Shown here piece by piece: positions 5,544 through 12,229 of a stretch of DNA of 16,679 nt; within the stretch, counting starts at the first letter, position 1; the number at the start of each line of letters is the position of its first letter. The DNA is from Anaerolineaceae bacterium (lineage in GTDB: Bacteria; Chloroflexota; Anaerolineae; JAAYZQ01). The notes under the pieces are model-generated. The model ran no database searches. It saw only the letters and a list, made by a program, of their open reading frames with translations, and was not told where the DNA came from. The stretch is taken from contig JAAYZQ010000021.1 of the NCBI GenBank assembly GCA_012514775.1, positions 1 through 16,679 on the forward strand, read 5' to 3'. The position numbers and the translations under genes were made by a program.

Positions 5544-6908
5544 GTGAGTTTTCTTGACAAGTTGCGTGGCCGCAATCGCGAGCGACGCGTCGTCTTTATC
5601 GGGCTGGATGGGATGCCCTATACCTTCATGCAGCGCCTGATCGCCGAAGGGCGGGCGCCCAACGCCGAGCGGCTGGCCAGGCAGGGCAGCCTGCTGCGCA
5701 TGGACTCGACCTGGCCCTGGGTGTCATCGGTGGCCTGGAGCTCCATGATGACCGGCGTCAACCCGGCCAAGCACAACATCTTTGGCTTTATCGACCGCGA
5801 CCCTGCCACCTACAAGCAGTTCATCCCCACCTCCCAGAACATGCGCGCCCGCACCCTGTGGGAGGTATTGAGCGATGCCGACAAGCGGGTCATCGTCGTC
5901 AACGTGCCGGTCACCTACCCGCCGCGGCCGGTGAACGGCGTCCTGGTGGGCTGTTTCCTGAGCCCCAGCCTGGAGAAGGCAGTCTATCCGCCCTCCTACC
6001 TGCCCACCCTCCAATCGTTGGGCTATATCGTGGATGCCGACCCGTGGAAGGCGCGCGAGTCCAAGGACCTGGCCCTCCAGGAGGTCAATTCTGTCCTGGA
6101 TGCCCGCATCCGCACGTTGTTCCACATGCTGGACCACGAGCAGTGGGATTATCTCCACGTGCACGTCATGGAGACCGACCGCCTGCACCACTTCTTGTGG
6201 CAGCAGATGGAAGAAGGGCATCCCACCTATGCCCCGGCCTTTTACGATTTCTACCGGCGCATCGACGACATGCTGGGCGAGCTGGCGGGGCGCCTGGACG
6301 AGAACACGACCCTGGTGTGGATGGCCGATCACGGCTTTTGCACCATCAAAAAAGAGGTGTACGTCAACCGCTGGCTGATGGACAACGGCTGGCTGCACCT
6401 GCGCAACGTCCCCCCCGACCGCAAGAAGGGGCTGGACGAGATCGATCCTCGCTCGGTGGCCTACAGCCTGGACCCCGGCCGGGTCTTTATCCGCGTGCAG
6501 GGGCGGGAAAAGGAGGGCTCCGTGCCCCCTGGCGCGGCCTACGAAGGGCTACGCGACGAGATCGCCGCCGCTGCCCTGGCGCTGACCGATCCCGACAGCG
6601 GCGAGCGCATCTTCCAGGCTGCCTTCCGTCGCGAGGAGCTGTACCACGGACCGTACCTGGAGCAGGCGGCGGACCTGATCCTGGCTCCTTACGACGGCTA
6701 CGATCCCAAGGGCCCCCTGTACAAGGAAGACCTGACCTTCAAGGGCGACGAGCTGGTGGGAATGCACACCCACGACGACGCGATGCTCTACGTCGGCGGC
6801 CAGACGATCCCCCAGAGTCGCTTTTCGGTGTTGGACGTGATGCCCACGCTTTTGGACCTTATGGGCGTGTCCCCGCCCCCCGGGCTGGACGGAAAGTCGC
6901 TGTTGTGA
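5544..6908 (+). CDS. Alkaline-phosphatase-superfamily phosphodiesterase, paralogue 2 (Ser at nucleophile position)
   Basis: A 454-residue paralogue of the enzyme at 3395-4771. Metal ligands by alignment are D22 (GLDGMP), D212 and H216 (TDRLHHFLW), D262-H263 (MADHGF) and H408 (GMHTHDDAML), with a C-terminal DVMPTLLDLMGV. At the nucleophile position, aligned with T47 of the paralogue, it has S61 (WPWVSSVAW). Serine is the nucleophile in alkaline phosphatase itself, so activity is not excluded, but specificity may differ. A basic leader KLRGRNRERR precedes the core. The start is GTG at 5544; its GTGA overlaps the stop of a three-codon ORF at 5536-5546 that sits at better spacing from AGGGGA (5525-5530). 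It has its own promoter and runs into holB after 28 nt. Substrate unknown. Confidence 0.86.
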   Translation: MSFLDKLRGRNRERRVVFIGLDGMPYTFMQRLIAEGRAPNAERLARQGSLLRMDSTWPWVSSVAWSSMMTGVNPAKHNIFGFIDRDPATYKQFIPTSQNMRARTLWEVLSDADKRVIVVNVPVTYPPRPVNGVLVGCFLSPSLEKAVYPPSYLPTLQSLGYIVDADPWKARESKDLALQEVNSVLDARIRTLFHMLDHEQWDYLHVHVMETDRLHHFLWQQMEEGHPTYAPAFYDFYRRIDDMLGELAGRLDENTTLVWMADHGFCTIKKEVYVNRWLMDNGWLHLRNVPPDRKKGLDEIDPRSVAYSLDPGRVFIRVQGREKEGSVPPGAAYEGLRDEIAAAALALTDPDSGERIFQAAFRREELYHGPYLEQAADLILAPYDGYDPKGPLYKEDLTFKGDELVGMHTHDDAMLYVGGQTIPQSRFSVLDVMPTLLDLMGVSPPPGLDGKSLL

Positions 6909-6936
6909 GCGGGCGGGACGGTCGCGGGAGCAAGGG

Positions 6937-7935
6937 ATGACCTGGCAGATCGTCGGCCACGAGTGGGCTGTGTCGCTTTTGCGACGCCGGTTGGCGTCGG
7001 GCCGGATTTCGCACGCCTACCTGTTCACCGGGCCGCCCCAGATCGGCAAGACGCTGCTGGCCCGCACCCTGGCGCAGGCGCTCAACTGCCCCGGCGCCGA
7101 TCCACCTTGCGGCGATAAGCAGTGCGCAACCTGCAAGCGCATCGAGGACGGAACGCATCCCGACGTGCGCATGGTCAAGGGTGAGGGGGCGGGAGACAGC
7201 CTGAAGATCGACCAGGTGCGGACGCTGCAGCGCGAGGCGGCCCTGTTTCCCTATGAGGGGCGCAAGCGCGTGTTCATCCTGCGGCGCATGGACCTGGCCT
7301 CGACGGAGGCGGCCAATGCCCTGCTCAAGACCCTGGAAGAGCCCCCGGCCCACGTCGTCCTGATCCTGACGGCCGTGGACGTCGACGCCCTGCCGCCCAC
7401 CGTCCTGTCGCGCTGCCAGCGCCTCGACCTGCGGCCTCTGCCCAGGGGGCGGGTCGAAGCCGAGCTTCGGGCGCGCGGGCTCGACGCCGCCCAGGCGCGG
7501 CTGCTGGCGGGCCTGTCGGCGGGCAGGATCGGCTGGGCCTTCGCCGCCGGCGAGCGCGAGGGGGTGCTGCTGAACAGGCGCCAGCGGGAGCTGGACAGCA
7601 TGGTTCGCGTTTTGCCCGCCGGGCGCATCGAGCGCCTGGCCCTGGCCCAGAGCCTGGGCCGGGACCCCCGGGCCAGCCGCGAGACGCTGGAGCTGTGGGC
7701 CGCCTGGTGGCGCGACCTGCTGTTGTTGTCGGGCAGGGGCGACGGCCCCGTGGTGAACGTCGACCGCCTGGCGGAGCTGCGCTCCCTGGCCGGGCCCGAA
7801 CGCCTGGGCCAGGCGTGGGCTGCCGTCCGGGCGTTGCAGAATGCCGCGGCCCAGATCGAGGACAACGTCAACCCCCGGCTGGCCCTCGAGGGGCTGCTCC
7901 TGAAGCTGCCGCGCTGGACGGCGGCAAAGGGCTAG
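6937..7935 (+). CDS. holB: DNA polymerase III, delta' subunit
   Basis: A clamp-loader ATPase-fold subunit that takes part in loading the sliding clamp at primer-template junctions. In this 332-residue protein the Walker A-like loop GPPQIGKT is at 32-39, four zinc-binding cysteines follow (C51, C58, C63, C66), and the sensor-region sequence EAANALLKTLEEPP is followed by TVLSRCQRLDLRPL, which contains the SRC motif of clamp-loader proteins. The C-terminal third is less conserved, as usual for delta'. ATG at 6937 lies 28 nt after phosphodiesterase 2. Its position directly before ricT matches the holB-yaaT order of Bacillus and supports the assignment over DnaX, which would be longer and carry a different C-terminus. 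Confidence 0.93.
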   Translation: MTWQIVGHEWAVSLLRRRLASGRISHAYLFTGPPQIGKTLLARTLAQALNCPGADPPCGDKQCATCKRIEDGTHPDVRMVKGEGAGDSLKIDQVRTLQREAALFPYEGRKRVFILRRMDLASTEAANALLKTLEEPPAHVVLILTAVDVDALPPTVLSRCQRLDLRPLPRGRVEAELRARGLDAAQARLLAGLSAGRIGWAFAAGEREGVLLNRRQRELDSMVRVLPAGRIERLALAQSLGRDPRASRETLELWAAWWRDLLLLSGRGDGPVVNVDRLAELRSLAGPERLGQAWAAVRALQNAAAQIEDNVNPRLALEGLLLKLPRWTAAKG

Positions 7936-7942
7936 AAAGGTA

Positions 7943-7961
7943 CCGGGGACTGGCTCCCCGG
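7943..7961 (+). other. Hairpin abutting the ricT ribosome-binding site
   Basis: CCGGGGA (7943-7949) pairs perfectly with TCCCCGG (7955-7961) around a five-base loop. The 3' arm ends on the first base of the GAGAGGG ribosome-binding site (7961-7967). It could modulate coupling of ricT translation to holB. Confidence 0.45.
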
Positions 7962-7973
7962 AGAGGGTTTCTT

Positions 7974-8831
7974 ATGCCATTGATCGTCGGTGTCAGGTTC
8001 AATCCTGCAGGCAAGGTGTACTACTTTGACCCGACTGGCTACGAGGATGCGCGACCCGGCGAACACCTCGTCGTCGAAACCTCCCGTGGCGAGGAGATCG
8101 GCAGGGTCGTCATCCCTCCCAGCGAGGTGGAGGACGACGAGATCGTGCGGCGCCTGAAGGGCGTGAGCCGCCGGGCGACTCCGCTCGATCTGACGCAGAT
8201 GACCTTCTACCGGTTCAAGGAGCGAGAAGCGCTGGCGCGCTGCCAGGAAAAGGTGAACGAGCACGGCCTGCCCATGAAGATGGTGCGCGCCGAGTACAAC
8301 TATGACGGCAGCCGCCTGGTGTTCTTTTTCGCGTCCGAGACGAGGGTCGACTTTCGCCGGTTGGTCCAGGACCTGGCCCGCTCCTTCCGGGCGCGCATCG
8401 AGCTGCGCCAGATCGGCGTGCGCGATGAGGCCAAGCTGCTGGGCGGCCTCGGCCGTTGCGGCCTGACCCTGTGTTGTTCCACGTGGCTCACGGAGTTTAA
8501 CCCGGTGTCCATCAAGATGGCCAAGGTGCAGGATCTGCCCTTGAGTCCCATGGACATCTCGGGGGTGTGTGGGCGGCTGTTGTGCTGCCTGGCCTACGAA
8601 AGCGAGCACTATGCCAAGGTCAAGGAAAAGCTGCCAAAGGCCGGTAAGGTCATCGACACGCCCCACGGCAGGGGCAAGGTTGTCCAGGTGAACGCCGTGA
8701 ACGAAAGCATCCAGGTCGAGCTCGAAAGCCAGGTGCGCGTCGAGATTTCGTACGAGGAGCTCACGGCCGTCGAGGAGAAGGTAGAAACTGTTTCCCGCCG
8801 CCGGCGGCGCAAGCGGCGGGAAGAGACCTGA
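7974..8831 (+). CDS. ricT: PSP1-domain protein, RicT/YaaT family
   Basis: A 285-residue member of the PSP1 C-terminal domain family. In Bacillus, RicT (YaaT) joins RicA and RicF in an iron-sulfur-containing complex that binds RNase Y and directs mRNA maturation. The family cysteine pattern is complete: C162, C167 and C168 in GGLGRCGLTLCCSTWL, then C199, C204 and C205 in GVCGRLLCCLAYE. The N-terminus (VGVRFNPAGKVYYFDP) and the HGRGKVVQVN segment near 231-240 are also typical. The protein ends in a strongly basic tail, SRRRRRKRREET. An upstream extension to 7695 overlaps holB and is not real; ATG at 7974 follows GAGAGGG at good spacing. Adjacency to holB is the Bacillus order. RNase Y itself is encoded nearby on the other strand. 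RicA and RicF are not visible here. Confidence 0.93.
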   Translation: MPLIVGVRFNPAGKVYYFDPTGYEDARPGEHLVVETSRGEEIGRVVIPPSEVEDDEIVRRLKGVSRRATPLDLTQMTFYRFKEREALARCQEKVNEHGLPMKMVRAEYNYDGSRLVFFFASETRVDFRRLVQDLARSFRARIELRQIGVRDEAKLLGGLGRCGLTLCCSTWLTEFNPVSIKMAKVQDLPLSPMDISGVCGRLLCCLAYESEHYAKVKEKLPKAGKVIDTPHGRGKVVQVNAVNESIQVELESQVRVEISYEELTAVEEKVETVSRRRRRKRREET

Positions 8832-8912
8832 TGGCAGGTAGCTCCAGGGGCTAACCCACAGACCGCAGGCGCAAAGCAGCCAGAACGGGGTCTGTTATTG
8901 AATGCCGCGAGC

Positions 8913-9176
8913 CTAGCGCGGTTCGATGCAGATACGTATGGCCGTCCTCTCCTGCCCACTGATGTCCACGTCGGCAAAGGTAGGAATGCAGACCACCTCC
9001 AGCCCGTCGAGGGCGAGAAAGCCCCGGGCGATGGCGCAGGCCTTGACAGCCTGATTCACCGCACCGGCCCCGATCGCCTGGATCTCGCAACGTCCCTGCT
9101 CGCGGATGACGCCGGCAATGGCGCCTGCGACGGCGGTGGATCGGGACTGCGCCGCTACCCTGATCATATCTGTCAT
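8913..9176 (-). CDS. spoVS: SpoVS-family protein
   Basis: An 87-residue protein matching stage V sporulation protein S almost end to end (family length about 86). Recognisable blocks are IRVAAQSRSTAVAGAIAGV, the glycine/alanine-rich IGAGAVNQAVKACAIARG, and the C-terminal IPTFADVDISGQERTAIRICIEP. SpoVS has an Alba-like fold, affects spore coat assembly and septation in Bacillus, and also occurs in non-sporulating phyla, where its role is unclear. ATG at 9176 is chosen because GGAGGAAACG immediately precedes it; a 20-residue upstream extension lacks this. It lies downstream of rny in the same direction, as in Bacillus, and converges on ricT. The 81-bp gap to ricT holds only weak hairpins. Confidence 0.95.
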   Translation of the reverse strand: MTDMIRVAAQSRSTAVAGAIAGVIREQGRCEIQAIGAGAVNQAVKACAIARGFLALDGLEVVCIPTFADVDISGQERTAIRICIEPR

Positions 9177-9302
9177 CGTTTCCTCCTTGCCCCTCCAGTG
9201 TGGTCGGAACAGCAGTGTACTTTGGGCGCTCTGCACGACGCTGGCGCGGCGCTGGGCCTGCTACAGCGCGCCTGGGAGCCTGCGGGTTACTCGGCTGGTT
9301 GT

Positions 9303-9331
9303 ATTGTACTCGATCTCCACAAAAAATGCAA
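9303..9331 (-). promoter_or_regulatory. spoVS: Probable spoVS promoter
   Basis: On the minus strand, TTGCAT (9331-9326), a 17-bp spacer and TACAAT (9308-9303, five of six) lie about 120 bp upstream of the spoVS start. The -35 match is weak, but the -10 and spacing are good. Together with the hairpin repeat at 9366-9416 this explains part of the 304-bp gap between spoVS and rny. Confidence 0.5.
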
Positions 9332-9365
9332 GAGCCACGATCGGCCTACACACGTGTTGCCAGCA

Positions 9366-9416
9366 GGCATTGCGACCAGTCTTGACCACGTCAGGGTCAA
9401 GATTGCTCGCAATGCC
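9366..9416. repeat. 22-bp near-perfect inverted repeat between rny and spoVS
   Basis: The arms 9366-9387 and 9395-9416 pair at 20 Watson-Crick positions plus one G-T, with a single C-C mismatch, around a seven-base loop. The minus-strand arm begins GGCATTGCGAGCAATCT, which resembles the CATTGCGAG...GCAATCT palindromic repeats dispersed in many bacterial genomes (recalled, not searched). No T-run follows, so a classical terminator for rny is unlikely, although it may stabilise the 3' end. Confidence 0.8.
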
Positions 9417-9480
9417 CGCATTGTTCACGGAAATAAGGTGCGCCGCCCGTTGGCATTCCGCCAGTTACGCGGGGGGTGCG

Positions 9481-11013
9481 CTACTTGGCAAAGTCGACGG
9501 CCCTCGTCTCGCGGATGACGGTGATCTTGATCTGGCCCGGATATTGCAGGTTCTCCTCCACCGTCTTGGCGATGGACTTGCTTAGCTGGATGGCGGCCAG
9601 ATCGTCGATCTGCTCCGGCTTGACAATGATCCGTATCTCGCGCCCGGCCTGGATGGCGTAGGACTCGGCCACGCCGTCAAAGGAGCTGGCGACCTCTTCC
9701 AGGGCCTTGATGCGCTTCACGTAGGTCTCCAGGCTCTCGCGGCGAGCGCCCGGGCGAGCACCCGAGATGGCGTCGGCCGCTTCGACGATGACGGCTTCCA
9801 GCGATTCGGTCTCGGTCTCGTTGTGGTGCGCGGCGATACAGTTCACCACCTGCTGGGGCACGCCATAGCGCCGGGCCAGGTCCGCGCCGATGGAGGCGTG
9901 GGCGCCTTCCACCTCGTGGTCCACGGCCTTGCCCAGGTCGTGGAGCAGGGCGCCCATCTTGGCGATCTGGACGTTGGCCCCCACTTCTGCGGCGAGGATG
10001 GCGGCGATGTGGGCGGTTTCCACGGCGTGGGCCAGTTGGTTCTGGCCGTAGCTGGTCCGGAACTTCAGCCGGCCCAGGAGCTTCTGGATCTCCGGGTGGA
10101 GGCCCGGCACGCCGGCGTCGATGGCTGCCTGCTCGCCTGCATCGCGGATGATCTGGCTTACTTCGTCGCGGGCCTTTTCAACCACTTTTTCGATGCGCGC
10201 CGGGTGAATGCGCCCATCGAGGATCAGCTTGTTCAGGGCCACCCGTGCCACCTCGCGGCGGACAGGGTCGAAACAGGACAGCAGCACTGCTTCCGGCGTA
10301 TCGTCCACCACCAGGTCTACGCCGGTGGCGTTTTCCAGGGCGCGGATGTTCCGCCCCTGCCGGCCGATGATGCGGCCCTTCATGTCGTCGCTCGGCAGCG
10401 GAACCGTGGAGACGGCCACCTCGGCCACCTGGTCGGAGGCGATGCGTTGGATGGCGGTGACGACAATCTCGCGGGCGCGGCGCTCGCCCTCCTCGCGGGC
10501 CTCGTTCTCCACCTCGCGGATGACGCGGGCCATGTCCTGCCGCGCATCCTGCTCCACGGTCTGAAGCAAGAGCTGCTTGGCCTCGTCCTGGCTCATGTTT
10601 GCCACCCGCTCCAGCTCGTCGAGCCGCTCCTTCTCCAGTTTTTGCAGTTGGTTCTGTCTCCTGTCCAGGTTGCTCTGCCGTTGATTCAGCGTGCGCTCGC
10701 GCTTGTCGACCTGCTCCAGGCGCTCGTCCAGCGAGACCCTCCGGCGCTGCAGGCGGTCCTCCTCCTGCCGGAACTCGCGCTCGCGCTGCTTGAACTCTTG
10801 CTCTGCCTGGTTGCGCAGCTTGAGCGTCTCGTCTCGCGCCTGGACCAGCATTTCTTTGGATTTCGTCTCGGCGTCGGCGACGATGCGCTCGGCGGTGCGC
10901 TGCGCATTGTCTACAGACTTTTTGCCTTGATTTTGAAAGTAGTAATAGCCAGCGACTGCCCCCGCGGCCAGGCACACGATGGCCGTGAGGATCGCTACGA
11001 TCAGGGTTTCCAT
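9481..11013 (-). CDS. rny: Ribonuclease Y
   Basis: A membrane-anchored endoribonuclease that starts bulk mRNA decay. In the 510-residue protein, one N-terminal transmembrane helix (about 2-25, LIVAILTAIVCLAAGAVAGYYYF) is followed by a long charged coiled coil (~35-185). Then come a KH RNA-binding domain with GRIIGRQGRNIRALE (213-227) and an HD domain with the catalytic H358-D359 (ALLHDLGKAVDHEVEGAHASIG). The length and domain order equal those of Bacillus RNase Y (about 520 aa). ATG at 11013 is preceded by AGAGGAAAAACGA; the longer upstream reading overlaps recX and is not supported. It follows recX by 73 nt, probably in one transcript, with spoVS downstream. The nearby RicT homologue is its known specificity partner in Bacillus. 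Confidence 0.97.
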   Translation of the reverse strand: METLIVAILTAIVCLAAGAVAGYYYFQNQGKKSVDNAQRTAERIVADAETKSKEMLVQARDETLKLRNQAEQEFKQREREFRQEEDRLQRRRVSLDERLEQVDKRERTLNQRQSNLDRRQNQLQKLEKERLDELERVANMSQDEAKQLLLQTVEQDARQDMARVIREVENEAREEGERRAREIVVTAIQRIASDQVAEVAVSTVPLPSDDMKGRIIGRQGRNIRALENATGVDLVVDDTPEAVLLSCFDPVRREVARVALNKLILDGRIHPARIEKVVEKARDEVSQIIRDAGEQAAIDAGVPGLHPEIQKLLGRLKFRTSYGQNQLAHAVETAHIAAILAAEVGANVQIAKMGALLHDLGKAVDHEVEGAHASIGADLARRYGVPQQVVNCIAAHHNETETESLEAVIVEAADAISGARPGARRESLETYVKRIKALEEVASSFDGVAESYAIQAGREIRIIVKPEQIDDLAAIQLSKSIAKTVEENLQYPGQIKITVIRETRAVDFAK

Positions 11014-11086
11014 TCGTTTTTCCTCTCTGTCAGTTTGCCGTGGTGTCCGCCATCCTTGGCGCGGCTGGACTCGGTCGGGCGTGGCG

Positions 11087-11713
11087 CTAGTCGCCCTCCG
11101 CCAACTCGGACCAATGCCGGTTCGCAGCTTCCTGCGCGACCGCGTAGTCAAACCCCCGGCGAGCCAGGTATTCGATTAGCTTGCGCGAGAACGTCTGCCG
11201 ATCCAGGTGCCGCAACTGCTCGGCCTTGCGGCTTGCGCTGCGGTAGGCACTGTCGGAGGCGTCCAGCGTCTCCAGTGCCTTGTCGATGTCGGCATCCGCC
11301 AGCCCCTTGCGCCGCAGCTCGTAGCGCAGCGCGCGGGCACCTCGCGGCTTGAACCGCTCCCGGTTTTCTACCCAATATTGTGCAAAAGCAGCATCGTCCA
11401 AAAGGCCGGCTCTTTCGAGCCGCTCGACGATGGTCTCGATTTGCTCCTCTTCCATGCCGCGCTTTTTCAGATAGGAGACCACCTCGGACCGGCTGCGCGG
11501 CCGGTAGCCAAGATAATCGAGCGTCCGGCTGTAGGCCGACTCGGTGCTGCCCTCGTTCTGGAGGGCCTGGATCTCGGCCTCGGTGAGTACCTGCCCCACC
11601 TTGAGCCTGGCGGCAATGATGGCCGGCAGGCCAAAGGCAAAACGTCCGTCCAGGTAAACGCTGGCGCGCTCGCGGTTCTTTTGCTGAACCTTCAATGCGG
11701 TAATCTCGGCCAT
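11087..11713 (-). CDS. recX: Regulatory protein RecX
   Basis: RecX limits RecA activity by binding RecA filaments or monomers. The 208-residue protein carries the three-helix RecX repeats: SRTLDYLGYRPRSRSEVVSYLKKRG, then LDDAAFAQYWVENRERFKPRGARALRYELRRKG with the family-typical block around A-Q-Y-W-V-E-N-R, then RKLIEYLARRGFDYAVAQEA near the end. The N-terminal ~40 residues form the usual extension. ATG at 11713 is used; a TTG at 11743 would lengthen it by ten residues into the direct repeats upstream, and neither start has a strong ribosome-binding site. It lies downstream of recA on the same strand, beyond a terminator-like hairpin, so it may be expressed by read-through or a local promoter. 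It is followed by rny. Confidence 0.93.
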   Translation of the reverse strand: MAEITALKVQQKNRERASVYLDGRFAFGLPAIIAARLKVGQVLTEAEIQALQNEGSTESAYSRTLDYLGYRPRSRSEVVSYLKKRGMEEEQIETIVERLERAGLLDDAAFAQYWVENRERFKPRGARALRYELRRKGLADADIDKALETLDASDSAYRSASRKAEQLRHLDRQTFSRKLIEYLARRGFDYAVAQEAANRHWSELAEGD

Positions 11714-11720
11714 TTCCGCT

Positions 11721-11759
11721 CTATCCAAATCTATCCAAAACAATAACCATCCAAAACAA
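11721..11759. repeat. Short direct repeats upstream of recX
   Basis: CTATCCAAA occurs at 11721-11729 and 11731-11739 (period 10), and ATCCAAAACAA at 11733-11743 and 11749-11759 (period 16). They sit between the recX start and the terminator, so they are either an operator array or slippage products. Confidence 0.55.
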
Positions 11760-11789
11760 CAAACGGCTGTGGTAGTCGTACCACAGCCG
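11753..11789 (-). terminator. Intrinsic terminator between recA and recX
   Basis: A perfect 11-bp stem (arms 11764-11774 and 11779-11789; CGGCTGTGGTA / TACCACAGCCG) with a four-base loop is followed on the minus strand by the T-rich tract TTTGTTGTTTT. It would end transcripts coming from recA or from the gap 11790-12229. Partial read-through would feed recX. Confidence 0.85.
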
Positions 11790-12229
11790 CAGACGTCCTC
11801 AGGGCATGGTGCCCGGAGAATCAGGATATGCCGAGTAGACCGGTCGTAGGCGCAACCGGCTGGAACCGTATCAGGCGGAGAGCAACATCAATCGCCCTGT
11901 TTTGTTGCTACGTGCGAGCGTCCTCGTGCCCCATTCCTCGGGTGCGCTCACCTCGTTTCATTCCCCGCTTTTATCAGAAATCCCATCACCCCCTCGAACA
12001 GTGAGGAGAGACGGTGTAGAATCGCTTATCTGATGTCGCTCGCCACCACCGGGCGGTCACCTCTGGTCCAACTCTTTATTCTCAGACAAGCAAAAACCGG
12101 TTCGTACGCTCGGCACGATCTGCGACTGTGGTGGGCAGAAAAAACAAGCGCCCTACCCCCCGCAGGTCACAAGCTGCTTTCTGTTATTAATCCTCTCGTC
12201 TCGTTGTTGTCTACAACCCGTCGTCGGAA
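11790..12229. other. 440-bp recA-recX intergenic region, no gene recognised
   Basis: No credible ORF is present on either strand. Several local inverted repeats occur: AGCAACA/TGTTGCT around 11883-11911, GAGCG/CGCTC around 11919-11952, and GGGCA-TGG-TGCCC near 11802-11814. With a strong terminator at its minus-strand end, it may be a long recA 3' untranslated region or hold a small RNA. It does not show the conserved motifs of tmRNA or RNase P RNA. Confidence 0.4.

Noticed and set aside
9823..11352. Plus-strand ORF of 509 codons over rny
   Set aside because: Antisense shadow of the RNase Y coding region; leucine/valine/histidine-rich with no domain.
11721..11759. CRISPR array
   Set aside because: Repeats are only 9-11 bp with almost no spacers, and no cas genes are nearby.
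11790..12229. tmRNA, RNase P RNA or 6S RNA in the recA-recX gap
   Set aside because: Conserved tmRNA ends and RNase P core motifs were not found, and I could not recognise a 6S fold by eye. The region is left as unexplained.
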